This document shows positions 35,830 to 48,044 of a stretch of DNA of 64,000 nucleotides, one piece after another; position 1 is the first letter of the stretch; the number at the start of each line of letters is the position of its first letter. The DNA is taken from the NCBI GenBank assembly GCA_032164245.1, contig JAVMKO010000006.1:38590319-38654318 (forward strand), written 5' to 3'. Made by a program: the position numbers and the translations under genes. The notes under the pieces were generated by a model. It had not been told where the DNA came from. It ran no database searches and worked only from the letters and a program-made list of their open reading frames with translations. The DNA is from Sternotherus odoratus. Taxonomy: Eukaryota; Chordata; Testudines; Kinosternidae.

Positions 35830-36011
35830 GAGCCAACTTTGGAGTTCTTGAGAAAATTTGGAATTGGGCTAGTCTCAGGGACAATAGCCTCAATTATTAA
35901 TATCCCTTTTGATGTTGTCAAAAGTAGGATTCAAGGGCCACAGCCAGAGCCCGGAGAGATCAAGTACAGAACCTGTTTTAAAACGATGGCAACAGTCTAT
36001 AAAGAAGAAGG
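35830..36011 (+). CDS. SLC25A21: SLC25A21 exon encoding residues 202-261 (third carrier repeat)
   Basis: This 182-bp exon has acceptor TTTTTAG and donor GTAAAA. It encodes 60 residues plus two bases of a split glycine codon (GG|G). It contains helix 5 (KFGIGLVSGTIAS) and the complete repeat-3 signature PFDVVKSRIQ, a full match to P-x-[DE]-x-x-[KR]-x-[KR]. The conserved segment QGPQPEPGEIKYRT follows. The signature residues form the salt bridges that close the matrix gate in SLC25 carriers. The frame is open, and the residues that differ from human are conservative. Confidence 0.96.
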
Positions 36012-36834
36012 GTAAAACATTCTTATTTTACGAAAATGTCCAGGCCTCTGTTTTAGTTCATATGAGTCCATAAAACTATGTTGTAATATGTCAGATTTGA
36101 TGACATAAAGCTGCCTTGCACTTATGTGTTGAGAGAGTGCAATGGAATAGTTTAGAGATGTATTTTAATTGTAAAAAGAAACCACTTCCTATTTCAGCTG
36201 TAGGGTTTTTCTTTTTTAATATTTGCAAAAATATTGTTATGGTGTCAACATTTATGTCCCACAAATAAATGCCTAATAAATTTCAAGCGCAGCATTTTTG
36301 CTTGGTAACAATAAAACTGACTCTTCACTTTGCAGATGCAAAATATCAGTAGAACAACAGAACATTTCACAGTTAAAATCTCTACTTGCAATTCTGCATA
36401 CATACATGGCGAATGATTGCTGAAATGAGTGAATAGAGGACAGAACCTTTTGGCAATAACTTTCTCCAACTTTTTAAATATTTCTCAAGTGAGCAATGAG
36501 TTGTGGCTTTGATATTCAATTATAGCAGTCATTTTATCCATGTAATGCAGCTGTTGTTAACAGACTTGTCTTGAAAGTAAAAACCATCTCACTGATTAAA
36601 GTCATGTTTTTGATTGGATGGGATCACAGTATAGCTTTTGTACTGAACATTGATGAACTTTTTCTCTTCTGCCTCCGTAAAATGTTAAAATCCAGATACA
36701 GTCTGCTATTGAACATGTCATTCCAAATAATGGCTTGTAAATGTTATGTCAGCATTTTAGCAAACATAAGATAAAATTCCATTCTGTTTGTAGAAAAATA
36801 ATATTGTTTGAAACTTCTGCTCTTTCTGCTGCAG

Positions 36835-36887
36835 GTTTCTGGCTTTGTACAAAGGGTTGGTGCCAAAGATCATGAGGCTTGGCCCAG
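36835..36887 (+). CDS. SLC25A21: SLC25A21 exon encoding residues 262-280
   Basis: This 53-bp exon (acceptor GCTGCAG, donor GTAATT) begins with the last base of a split glycine codon and ends with the first base of another (G|GT). Between them are 17 residues, FLALYKGLVPKIMRLGP. Together with the preceding residues it forms the third matrix-helix motif (EG-x4-YKG) and the PKIMRLGPG segment that leads into helix 6. Only 0.8 kb separates it from the previous exon, the shortest intron in the window. Identification rests on exact splice phase and the protein match. Confidence 0.95.
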
Positions 36888-38436
36888 GTAATTTTGCCTC
36901 CATTATTTTTCTCTCTTCTTTATTCTTGGTTTCGATTTCTTGTTTCCATTTAGATTTAAGACCCAATAAATAACAATAAAACAAATGAAATGCTGTACAG
37001 AAATCTATCCCTTAATCTTTACATTATTTAGTTATTTTGATTTTTTAAAAATATTTTGGATTTGTTGGGCAAAATTTGCCCTCAAAAAAGCACATTTGCA
37101 TGTCTAAATTGGAATCCTGTGCATCCAATGATCTACTGGTGCATGCAGTTGCCTGATCTGTGAACAAATCATGAGGCACAAGAGGGTTCAGTTGTATGGT
37201 TGAATGGGTGTGTCCACATTTTTTTCAGGCACACTTTTGAAGACCTTTAAAGCACATGCTTATAGGAACAGTTAGTGTCAGGCCCTCACCCCTTGGGCCT
37301 GATTCTGTTACGTTAAGACTATTTCATGTTCTTTGGTAGTGTAAAGGTGCCTTAAACTTGGCCTAAGTGGCTTCCTGAGGAGAATCCTTTGTTCAGGGAG
37401 CCTCCCTGGCCAGGTCAATATGAGCATAAGGGCTCTACACCAACCTAGCATGGTGTGGGGGAGGGTGAATCAGAGGCATGTAGAGGCAGAGCCAAAGTGC
37501 ACCGTACTTTAGTTATTTTCTGCTTCCAATGCCTGTAAGGGACAATGGGAAACAGAGTGTAAGTTTGAACAGATATGGGGCTTTTCGAGTTTTGCCATTC
37601 CAAGCAGGCTGAGAGTGTAGGTACTGCAAATAGACCAGAATCTTATTCCCATGTAAATAAGTGTTTCCAGTTGGAGTAGGTGGTTTAATGGGCAAGGTTA
37701 CACAGATTTAAAAGCCAATAGGTAACTAGGTCTGTTAACAGTCTCTGTTCTGCCTACGTTTTGTGTTTTTCATTATGAAAAGGTATGACATTTTCCTGTA
37801 AATGCTTGCATGTTCCTGTACATGATTTTCTCCAGCCAAGAGTGAGACTGTGCCTGGCCTTTGTGCAGTTCCAGAAGAGAGCGGGGCTCAGGGAATCCAG
37901 ATACAAATCAGGGAGCACATAACCTTCTCCTGCCTAATGCTCCCACAATGGGCAGGGCGGAGGAAGATCCCTTCTTTCCTTGGCCCAGCCAGTACAGCTA
38001 AGTTTGTAATGAAGGACTTGATTCCAGAAGGTGCTGGCCACTCTGCCCCATATCCAGCAAAGCAATTGAGCATGTGCTTAACTTTAAGCCCATGAATAGC
38101 TCCCAGCAGGTGCCCTGTCCACCCAGGGCAGCAGGTGGGGCGGGTCGTGCCCTCCCCGCAGCCCTTACCTGGCAGTGGGCTCCCCAACACAGCAGGGCGG
38201 CCGCCAGCAGCCATCAATTCCCCATCCCAGGGGCGCGGCGGGGCAGCTATGGGGGAGCACAGCCCGGCCCAGCCTGACCCAGAGTTTCTGACCCCAGGGG
38301 TCTGCCTGCTGCCAGGACCAGTGGGAAGTGAGGGAGTTATATTGGAAATAACTCCTCCCCGAATCCACCTTGCTGGCGGCGGGGGCGGGAATGCAGGTCT
38401 GGTTGTGGGGCTGGTTCCTCCCTCTGGAATGTCCCT

Positions 38437-38533
38437 GGTTCCTGTCTCTGCCCATCGCCCATCTGCCCATCCTGTCTCTGCCCATCATCCTGTCTCTGCC
38501 CATCGTCGCCTGGTTCCTGTCTCTGCCCATCGC
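38437..38533. repeat. Minisatellite, CCTGTCTCTGCCCATC units
   Basis: Four copies of CCTGTCTCTGCCCATC, spaced irregularly by short GCCC/CATC or CTGGTT fillers, inside a GC-richer stretch (38090-38540) of unidentified origin in an SLC25A21 intron. Confidence 0.85.
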
Positions 38534-39818
38534 CATTTTTGTTTTTTATGCTCGCTCCCCCGATGTTAAAACCTGGCTACTCCACTGTTCAAACTGTGTC
38601 CGCAAATGAGCATAACTTTGCCAAACTGTCAGTGAAAGCCTTTTGCAATTCTTCCCCACACCCCCCATCCAGTCTGGCTGTCTGTGAATTTTATTATGCT
38701 GCTATTTGTAATGTATTTCAAGTCTGAGCATGGTTTGCTGGAATAAGTCACATGAGACAAGTCACATGGCATTTCTATGTCCCTGATTGTCTGAGCCTAT
38801 CCCATGGAAACAGAAAGGTCAGCTCAGTTCAGGAGAAGATGTTTTGATTTGGTTTTTCAGAGATGCTGCATTCTAATTGAGCTATCTGATCCAACAGGCA
38901 AAATTAGGGAAAAAAGAAAAACTTTCGGCCCTACTCGGTTATTTCAATCGAGGTTGTGGTACATTTACTTGTATTAGATAGAATCTTTCAATTATCTTTC
39001 ATAATTTCTGCAATGTATAAGCCTCTTCATATGCCACGCAGAGGCTTATATATGCCTTCTGAAAATCCCCCTTGTTAAAAACTGTGTCAGATCTGTTTAT
39101 TTAACTTGCATAATGATTATAGCCCAGTTTTAAATGGCACACTTGTTTCTCTCAGATCAGAGTTCCCCCCATTACATTAGACCTGAGGCTTAGTCACACC
39201 TTTGATTCTACCAGTATCAATCCATCAACCCCACATTCTGCCTGTGGATTCATGAGCTATAACTGTGGGAAGATTAGATTCAGTTCCAGTATCCTATCCT
39301 GATTTTCAAACTACACGTCCTGTTAAACCATCCAACCCAAATTTCAAACAAAACATTTGATAAGCCTTTTCAAATCTTACTTGCAAGGATTTTCACAATT
39401 CTGGGGAAGAATCTGTGACTTTTCATTCAACTCTTTTCATGTCCAAATCCCCTCTTCCCCCCCCCCCCCATATATATATGCAGCTCAAGAGTTTTGTCAG
39501 TACCATAGCTAAAAAAATAAACATCTGCTGAAAGTTTTTAGAACAAGGTATGAAAAATATGTAGGAATATTGTATTTAAAAGTAAGGGTGCTCTTGATTT
39601 AATTTACAAACTTTTCACATTGACTTTTTGTTCCTATGTTAGGTAAATGTTGTATAGTTTAAGAACTGGTGGTTGGGTAGAATCCAGAGTGTTTTTGCTA
39701 ATACAGTTTCATTGTATTTCAATTTGCAATTTCACTACAGGAGAAATTACCCTATATATGTTCTGCAAAATATTGAAGGAATCTCATTTGATACTTAAGA
39801 TAATGTCCTCTTTTCTAG

Positions 39819-39880
39819 GTGGTGCAGTGATGCTTTTGGTTTATGAATATGCTTATGCATGGCTTCAGGAGAACTGGTGA
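39819..39880 (+). CDS. SLC25A21: SLC25A21 terminal coding exon, residues 281-299 and stop
   Basis: The last coding exon follows acceptor TTTTCTAG. Two bases complete the split glycine, then 19 residues (GAVMLLVYEYAYAWLQENW) form the sixth transmembrane helix and the C terminus, followed by TGA at 39878-39880. The C terminus QENW is the same as in the human protein, so the carrier is full length at this end. The open frame extends upstream to an ATG at 39647 only by chance; the splice acceptor and the protein match fix the true start of the exon. Confidence 0.95.
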
Positions 39881-40056
39881 TCAGAAGTACTGCTTCTAAA
39901 ACAATATACGGTTTGAAATTATGTACCTGATAAATTTAACATATTATGATATGAAGGACATAAGTAAAGCAAAATATAAGAGGCAGTCATGCTACAGTTC
40001 TCTCCTTTATGAATGAGAGTTGAAGGCACTCATCTGTTTGCAGGATTGGGCCGTAT

Positions 40057-40136
40057 GGCCCTGATCCAGCAGAGCACTTTGGCACAGGCTTAGCTTTAAG
40101 CACTAACGTGCTCATTTGCTTTGCTGGATCAGGGCC
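40057..40136. repeat. 80-bp palindromic repeat (GGCCCTGATCCAGCA)
   Basis: The left end GGCCCTGATCCAGCAGAGCA is complementary to the right end TGCTTTGCTGGATCAGGGCC with one mismatch. The centre is GGCTTAGCTTTAAGCACT. It lies in the SLC25A21 3' UTR and would form an RNA hairpin. Confidence 0.8.
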
Positions 40137-40806
40137 CTAGTGATCAAGAAAAAATATAAAGATAACATAGGAACAAGTTAATTTCTCAAGAACAAACTAC
40201 ATGTAATGGGCAGTAAATTATGTCATTAAGTAAATGCATCCATTTTTTAACTAGTGATTGTTAAAATGGCAGGGAAAGTTTCTTGATAGATGAACTCAGC
40301 TGGAGAAGTGCATGAATCATGTTGGGCCAAATCCTATGCTGGTATAAATTGTCATGGTTCCATTGACTTTCAAGTTGAGGTCCTGGCCCTGCTTTGCAAA
40401 TCTGAAGTAAATCCTGGGTCTGATCATACAGTTCTACAGCCGTACGGGAGTGGTGCTTGGAAAGGATACCTGGATTGCCTCCATACCTCAAATAATACAT
40501 ACTGTCAAACATTCTTCATAGTCTCAGTTATACATTGAATATTATCCTTACTTCAGACAGGTCATAGAAAGCATAATTCAATGATGAGCATAATTCAATT
40601 TACCTAAATTCTGTCCTCACATAAAAGTGTACAACAACCATAGAAGTCAGTAAAGTAGACAATAAATAAACAAACAGGCAATTTAATTCACTTTGGACGT
40701 ATAAGACCAGATTGTGAACCTACATAGTGAGCAGTTATTCACATGAGTAGTCCCATTGACTCCTGCCCAGTAGTAAACATTTGAAAACTGCACAAAAATG
40801 TTCAGA

Positions 40807-40867
40807 GGTGAGATTCTAGCCCCACTGAAGTCAAGGCAAAATTCCCCTTGATTTCAACATTTCACCC
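40807..40867. repeat. 60-bp palindromic repeat (GGTGAGATTCTAG)
   Basis: A decayed member of the GGTGAAATCCTGG family, with ends GGTGAGATTCTAGCCCC and ACATTTCACCC. Confidence 0.55.
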
Positions 40868-41479
40868 TAAGTGTTTTTATTTCCAGATTTAAAAAATCAA
40901 ATCAAAAGATACAAGAGAAAAATGATCATGAACACCCTTTCATTTGCTGTAAATGTGAGAAGAAAAAATATATCAGTAAGCCTCTATAATTCATTTCAGG
41001 TTATATGTGTGGGTGGATGTGTTTCAAGAAGTTGACAGAGAATACTTGACCTTGAAGAGTAAAGGTGGGTGAGGAGTGGCGAGCAAGATTTTCTTTTCTT
41101 CAGAGTGTAATACATTTTTCAACACCTCACGACCACCCTAACTGCCTATTGGGATCCCCTTGGGGTTAAGAAACAGTGTTCTATACTGATATCCCATATG
41201 CTGTTTTAATTAGATAACCATAAGCCTTTCTGAAAAATAAATAGGGAACGTTTTTATGAAGTTAAACATGTTTGCTTTCCCAGATATTCAGTAGAACTTA
41301 GCTCATATTTCAAATATATTTTCCTAATTTTTCTATTTTAAATTGCTGTTTGAAATAGGATATACTAAATTTCTGTCATGCTTATTGAAGACAAAGTCTA
41401 ACTTCATGTACTGTACCACCTCTGTGTTGATGTTCAAGTGCTGTCTTCTTACATATTAAAAGAGCTGTATTTCTTTCAC

Positions 41480-41485
41480 AATAAA
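41480..41485 (+). terminator. Candidate poly(A) signal of SLC25A21
   Basis: AATAAA is followed within 30 bp by a T-rich, GT-containing stretch (CTAGTGCTGTTTTCTTG), the usual layout of a cleavage site. It lies 1.6 kb after the stop codon. The AATAAA at 41236 is an alternative. Confidence 0.4.
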
Positions 41486-42112
41486 CAATTACCTTTATCT
41501 AGTGCTGTTTTCTTGACTATTGCCTATATATTTTTAAATAGCTGGAAATATTTGTTATCACTGTACATATTATTTGTACTGGCTACCATTAGATGTTCTT
41601 CCTCCTAGATAATTGCAAATCTTTCTCTTCAGCAATGCTAGAAGAATATCTTTCCAGATTTTTTTATTTTTTTAATTACAACTCAGGTGTGAAGTCTGTG
41701 TCTGCAATGTTTTAAACAAATGCATTATAAAAAGAAAAAGTTAGAATAGAAATGCATTCTCAGCATGTTCAAGCATTCTTGTACTGACATGCACACAGAA
41801 AATGTCTCTTTTGTCTGGATTTGACCAAACTGACATCTCAAAGCGGTGTTACTACAGTAGCTAGAGCCAACAAAATGAGATATGTTCCTTTTTAAATTTT
41901 ATTATAATTCCTAGGCAAGTATTCCTCATTTAATCATTGTATTATCCACCCTTATGCAGTGTAAGAGATGGAACATTTTGAAAAGAAAAAACCAAAATAC
42001 ATTATAATTATTCTTTTATTAATTTAGAGCATTCAAAATATAAAAATAAAAGGCTTTTAAACATTCAGTATATACATACACAGCCTTCTGTTGTACATCC
42101 TTTTCAACATGA

Positions 42113-42118
42113 TTTATT
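42113..42118 (-). terminator. Candidate distal poly(A) signal of PAX9
   Basis: On the - strand this is AATAAA, followed about 30-50 bp later by GGCTGTGTATGTAT, a GU-rich downstream element. It lies 3.6 kb after the stop codon and faces the SLC25A21 signal at 41480, leaving about 0.6 kb between the two predicted ends. Confidence 0.35.
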
Positions 42119-42415
42119 AGTTTTAATTATAGTTCAGCCTGACCTTTTGATAAAACGAGGACCATTAGCAGAAAACATGAATTGTTTTTTTAAAATGTGT
42201 CTTTTTAACCTCTTCAAGCCTACACTATTCACAACTCCTGGTGCTCCGCTAGGCTGCTCATTTACACTAAGGACATTTTACATTACCACTCTGGAAGCAT
42301 AGTATAAACAAGTATGAAGTCTCACTGACTTTTGAAAGATTTGGGTACTCTGAGAATGCAGGATTTGGCCTTTCACGTACACAGTGTCGGAAAATATTGT
42401 TGACTATTAGAGGAG

Positions 42416-42512
42416 TAAATTCTGCTCTCATTTATGCTGGTGTAAATCCAAATTAACTCCACTTGGATTACTCCAGATTTACATCTGTGCAGTTGAGAAG
42501 AGACTTTGAGCC
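42416..42512. repeat. Palindromic repeat with TTACACCAGTGTAA-type arms
   Basis: AAATTCTGCTCTCATTTATG and GCTGGTGTAAATC at the left pair with GATTTACATCTGTGC and AGTTGAGAAGAG at the right. Related to 43435-43540 and 50330-50429. Confidence 0.5.
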
Positions 42513-43434
42513 ATTGATCATTAAAATAAAAATGGGGATTTAGTTTTTAAAAGTGATTTAAAGGTGTTAGGTCATTAAGCTAATGACCTGTCCTGTCTTT
42601 CAGGTTAACCAATATGTATATTCTGTAAGAAAAGTCCTTGGACAAAGTAAAATTCTGCATGGTAATTTTATATTAAAAAGACAATGTTAACCATCCCAAG
42701 AAGCAATTATAAATAGCTCAATAAGGATCAACATCAGGTACCTTTACTCACCTTGAGTAGCACCATACTCCACACATAATCCTACTGACTTCCCACTCAC
42801 GAAGTAAGGTATTATTCATTGTGAATAAATGTATTGAGATCTAACCCTAAACAAAGGAATCCAGATAGAGGGGGAAAAAGTTTGTCAGTAAGTTGCATTT
42901 CTACACAAGGAATAATTATTTTGGGCCATATCCTGAACTGAGGTCAACAGAGCTTAGATCAACTGAGGATTCGACCCTGTAAGTATAATTTAAAGACACA
43001 CTCATGCCCCATGAGGGTCACAGGAAAGCAGACTCTTATTTCAACTGAGACACCATCTTGGACTCTATGGATCAGAAAAAGAAGAGAATCAGACTTTTGA
43101 AACAGGCATTTTTATCACAGACCTGTTAATTCTTTGGGATAGAAAATCTGTAGTTCAAGAAGCTTATCCTCTTTTCATCTTCCTTTCTTCAGCCTTGTTT
43201 GTGTTAGTATGTTGCTGGTTACAGGTGGGCTTTTTAATTCAATGTTTATAGTATTTTGTCTAAGAATTAGTTTAAAAGTTTTTTTAAAACTTTGAAAATA
43301 TATCATGTTGCCCAGAAAATCATTTATTAATCATTTTCCCCTATTTTTTTTCTTCTTCCTTTTAATTTTGTAATAGGGAGTTTGCCTGGAATTAAGTTGC
43401 CATTATCTTTAGCATGGAATTAAGGATCTCTGAG

Positions 43435-43540
43435 CCAGATTCTGACCTGAGCTTAAATGGCATAAATATGGAATAACTCCATGGAAATCACTAGAGTTTT
43501 ACCAATGTAAAAAATGGTAGAAATGAGAGCAGAATCAAGC
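43435..43540. repeat. Palindromic repeat (CAGATTCTGACCTGAG)
   Basis: CCAGATTCTGACCTGAGCTT and GAGAGCAGAATCAAG form opposed ends around AATAACTCCATGGAAATCA. It lies in the predicted PAX9 3' UTR. Confidence 0.5.
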
Positions 43541-45739
43541 ACTCTCGATTCAACAAAGCACTTAAGAATATGCTGAAATTCCATTACCTTCAGTGGACAT
43601 TAAGCATGTACTGTACTTAAAACGAAGTGCATGTTGAAATGCTTTTCTGAATAGAGATGGATTTAAGCACATTATTAAAGTTAAACAATTGCTGAAGTCC
43701 TTTGCTGAATTGAGGCCTAAATCAGAGGACCTTTTGCTGAATTCCAGGATCTTTGTTTCTTTAGGTCCAGGTTATATCTGTGTTCTGTGTGTAGGAGTCC
43801 TGATAATTCAACTGGCTTTTTATGCAATGATCAAAGCTAAATACCGCCCTTAGAGTCCATCTGCCCTGCTGATTATCCCTAATCTGGAGTCCTCATTTTG
43901 TGGAAATATGTTTTTCTAAAAGCTTTCCACAAAGTTTCAAGCTGCTTGTTAGACCCGGATTCTGCAAAGACCTACACGCTGTGAAGAATCCAATTGATAC
44001 TAATGAACTACTTAGAGTACGTACCTCTGTGTAGGATTGGTGATCTTAAGGCATATGTAGCTATTTACTCATTATTTCCTTTACAGTGCCATGGAAATCT
44101 GCCTATGGCCATCTGAGTTACAAATAACAGCATGAAATTCCCATAGTAGGTACCTGATTTTATCATGCCATTGAATCAATGTCTAATATAGCTAAGAAGA
44201 AATCAAGATGATGTAATTAATGCAGTCTTTAAAAGTCTATATCTAGTGATGTTCTTTTAAGTTATTGCACAAGAATTCTAAAAGTACACAATATATTAAT
44301 ATTCTATTAAGGATATGAAATGTCACACCAATTTTCAAATCTTACTCTTTCATGTGTGTGTTCCACACATGTCTGGAAGCAGGTGGAAGACTTATTGGAG
44401 TAATATTCAGAACTTTATTATTGCCCTTGGAAAACAGGTAAATTTGAAAAGACCAAAATATTAGCTTTTGGGGGGGTTAATGTCAAGTAGAAAAATGTAA
44501 AGCAAAATTATTGGGACGGAATGCTTGCCAGGAGATACAGAAATGCCAAAAGGGAGTTTAACATTAAATAAATTTGTATTTGTCGGACCGCCACCAGTAT
44601 ACCTATGAGTGAAACATGTTTATGTACAACAATGTAAACTTTACCGGGAGCCATTTTTACATTCAATAAAGCAGAAATTTTAAGACAGATTTTTCTTTTC
44701 AAAAAATTACAACATAATCTTGGGGCTGAAATTGCTGAACACAGGGAAGCCAACAATGACAGTACAGTTTTGTTTCACAGTGGTTTTGTTAACTTAAATT
44801 GCTTTTTTTAAGTCTCTCTGCACAAGGTTCACATTAAACTTAAGCTTCTAAATCACCTTCCTCTACAGTTCTTGGTTTTGTTCAGCTATTTCCCACCGGC
44901 TTTTCTTTTTTATACACTTGGCACATGTGTGATTATGTCATGACTCTAGGAGATAGGTATGACCTGGGAGAGTTATTTGGTCGATTGCCTTTGGGTCCTC
45001 TGCTGAAGAAACAAAATGTCTTTCTTAAGATGTTGAAGCCTCCACTGTATGCACAAAACATGCCAAAAGAACTCTCTCAACCTCAGTCACCTGGAAGCGC
45101 TTGCCAACACCGAGCAAGAAACAGAAACAACCTAGAAAGTCTCTTTTTAACATCAAAAAAAGGAGCAGAAATGTAGAATGAAAACACAAATGCTGTCCAA
45201 AGCTTATATTTACAAATAGATAGAAAATACAAACACCTTCCTGTTTTTGTAACAGGATGAAATACAGGAAGAACGTGAGAGCCACATACTGCCTTCGTTC
45301 TATATTTGATAAACAAACAAAAAAAAAGCAGTATCGTAACAACAGTGGATCACTTAACCTTGTCGATAAAGGATATGTTATCTAAAGACATCATCAGCAA
45401 ATAACTTCTGTTTGGCCACTTTTGTTGATTAGAGGCATAGCATATCTTTCCCTATTGATTTTTCGTTATTGATTTTTTACAGTCTCAATGACAATTGCAC
45501 ATTTAAAGAGTTCTTGTTGACTTAGAATAAATATGGGTGGTTTTACCAATGAAAGTCCCATGAGCCCCCTTTGAGGGATGTAATATCTTCTTTATTTAAC
45601 ACAGTGCAAGGGTTCAATCCAAAGATTTTGTGGGAGAAAGGTCAGGGGGAGGAATCTGTAAATGTCACCAACCCAAAAAATCAGTCTCTGAGCCAGTGAT
45701 GGATGGAGAAGGTTGAGTTGTTCTAGGATGAGTTTCGTA

Positions 45740-46069
<330 letters not shown>

Positions 46070-46104
46070 CTAATAATCATGAATTTGTGCACATGTCTGT
46101 ATAG

Positions 46105-46385
46105 CTAGTGGGCAGGATATTGGACTGAGAGAATAAGGAGATTACCTACCTACCTGATTCTACCACTGACTTGCTCTGTGACCTTAGACAGTTCACTTCA
46201 GCTTACTTTGGGTGAACTCCTGGTCCCATTAAGTCAGTGGCAAAATTCCCACTGAATTCAGTGTGGCCAGGATTTCACCCTTTGTGCCTCAGTTTTCCCA
46301 TCTGGAACATGGGGATAATTATACTTACCTGCCTTTGTAAAGTATGTTTAGATGTGTAGCTGAAAAGTAATATCTTTATGCCTAG
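46105..46385 (+). mobile_element. MIR (CORE-SINE), split by a palindrome
   Basis: GCTCTGTGACCTTAGACAGTTCACTTCAG and, after the inserted palindrome, GTGCCTCAGTTTTCCCATCTGGAACATGGGGATAAT match the mammalian MIR consensus closely for so old a family. The two parts abut exactly when 46211-46279 and one CTTTG are removed. Confidence 0.85.
46211..46279. mobile_element. 69-bp palindromic element inserted in a MIR
   Basis: The end GGTGAACTCCTGG is complementary to CCAGGATTTCACC with one mismatch. Direct CTTTG copies flank it (46206-46210 and 46280-46284). If the outer G and C belong to the element, it is 71 bp with a TTT duplication. It has no room for any promoter or gene. The MIR on both sides proves that it is an insertion. 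Confidence 0.8.
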
Positions 46386-48044
46386 TAGTATTATTTATGT
46401 CTGATGTCTTTTTAAATCAGCTTCTACATCTTTGGGATCTGCTCTTGGAAACGATCTTGACTCACAGCTGCGATTAACTTCAATCGGACTTTTGTGCGCA
46501 GAACAATTACAGGGCAATTGCAAGAGCCTTACCATTTTTCCCTAGATGTTTATATAGGCTGATGGCAGGGTGCTGGAACCACTTTTATAGTGGGAGTGCT
46601 GAAAACCATTGAACCAAACTGTAAACCCTGTGTATGATGGAAATAACTCAAGCCCAGGGGTGTGGCAGGACTCTGTCCAAGCACCTATGGCTGATGGTAA
46701 GGATTTCTATTTAAAATAAAAAGGTAGAGACATTCAGTCTGTCACAGGAGGAATTCGCAAGGGAATGGCCACCCTTTTTAAATGAAAAAAATGGTCAATG
46801 TTTTAATTCACACACTGCAGATGTCTCCTTATCAGAGTACATGCAAAGCAAAGTCATTTATCTTCCTCAAGTGTTGATTCATGTAGTGCTATTTTATATG
46901 TCAAGTGTTGTTTTTTAGGAAGGAAGTTTTCTATTCAAATATAAGGGCACTGCATTTAGGGTCCTGATTCAACAAAGCACTTAAGCATATCTTGTTTTTC
47001 TATTCACTGCAATTACATTTAAGCACATGCTTAAAGTTAAGCATATGCTTCAGTGCTTTACGCAGAACTAGGGCCAAGCACTGTAACATTGAGATGTAAG
47101 AAAGGGGGTAGACTTTTGTTTTGGATAAAACTACATAATGTTAAAATTTTCAAGTTTGCCTATTTTTCTCTTCTCTGGATTTCATCTGGCCAAATTTCAG
47201 ATTTATATCCACTTTTTTTATCTTTCTAAATCGTAACTGTCTGGTTATGATCTCGTATATATTGCACCAGTGTAACTCCATTAAGACTGATTTTCCTGGC
47301 TTTTACACTAATCAAATTCAGGAGTGAATCCACTGAAGCCAAATTAAAGTTTTACAGCTATAAAACCAGCATGAGAGAGAGAAATCCAGCCTTGTGTATT
47401 TAACAGGCATATTAACACAAATTATACAGCTGTGGAAATAGCATATTATTTTTCAAATTTTTAAATGTTTAACGGAAACTGAATTTGCCATTTTTTTCCA
47501 AATCTAAATTTTGATCTGAAATTCAGCCCCAGTTAATGTTCTAGTATCTGAGGGCTCCCAAGCCTGCTCTGCTGTTATAAAATGCTTTTCTGCACTGTGT
47601 TCTTGGACTTTTCCTAAAGGTAACAGAAAACACTTTACCATGCCAGAGTGACACAGGCAGGGGAGCCCTTAGATATGTATTATAAAGCTCTGAAACACAA
47701 AGATACATAATAGGACTATAAAATAAGGAGGGGGCGGAAATTGTACTTGACAGGGATCTAGGGAGAGAAGAGCTCTTGGAATTGCCCCTCTGGGAGTTTC
47801 CTCTGAATTCTAATGAGAATGTGGGGCTTACCCACCACATGGAAAAAATGGGTCCTCCATCCCTCAACTCCCATGAAACCACAAAACGTGGATACCCTAT
47901 GTGTCTGCACTGGCTCAGGAACCCAGTGAGCACCTCAACAGTCCCCAGTCAGTACAGCTCCAAGTGAAGCTGCACTGCTATGAAATGCTCTCCAGGGAGC
48001 AGTATGAGTAGCTCTGTGCAGAAGTTATACAACCAAAGTCTATA

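Larger units (their letters stand above)
36012..39818 (+). other. Last two SLC25A21 introns
   Basis: The short intron 36012-36834 has no visible feature. The last intron (36888-39818) contains a GC-richer block at 37850-38540 with a minisatellite, a partial TTAAGC-type palindrome near 38050, and a poly-C/AT run at 39458-39478. Confidence 0.8.
1..41505 (+). other. SLC25A21: SLC25A21 gene, 3' part (seven last coding exons)
   Basis: Seven exons on the + strand join in phase into one reading frame of 231 residues plus stop. They match the mitochondrial 2-oxodicarboxylate carrier from residue 69 to the C terminus. The family protein moves 2-oxoadipate and 2-oxoglutarate across the inner mitochondrial membrane by counter-exchange, serving lysine, hydroxylysine and tryptophan breakdown. 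All splice sites are GT/AG. The first of the three carrier repeats, including its signature motif, is encoded upstream of the window. I scanned the first 13.7 kb and found no exon for residues 44-68. The right limit is set by a poly(A) signal and is approximate. The gene converges on PAX9. Confidence 0.95.
39881..41505 (+). other. SLC25A21: SLC25A21 3' UTR (extent inferred)
   Basis: Noncoding sequence follows the stop codon. Candidate poly(A) signals AATAAA occur at 41236-41241 and 41480-41485. The second is followed by a T/G-rich stretch. Two short palindromic repeats (40057-40136 and 40807-40867) lie inside. The end point is inferred from the signals and not observed in a transcript. Confidence 0.5.
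42095..45739 (-). other. PAX9: PAX9 3' UTR (extent inferred)
   Basis: On the - strand, 3.6 kb of noncoding sequence follows the PAX9 stop codon, ending near an AATAAA at 42118-42113. A second AATAAA lies only about 145 bp after the stop (45596-45591), so both a short and a long mRNA form are possible. Short palindromic repeats (43435-43540 and around 42416-42512) are embedded. There are no open frames of interest. Without a transcript the extent is a guess from signal position. Confidence 0.4.

Noticed and set aside
39647..39880. Extended 77-codon ORF at the SLC25A21 end
   Set aside because: Only the part after the acceptor at 39818 matches the carrier; the upstream part is intron read-through.
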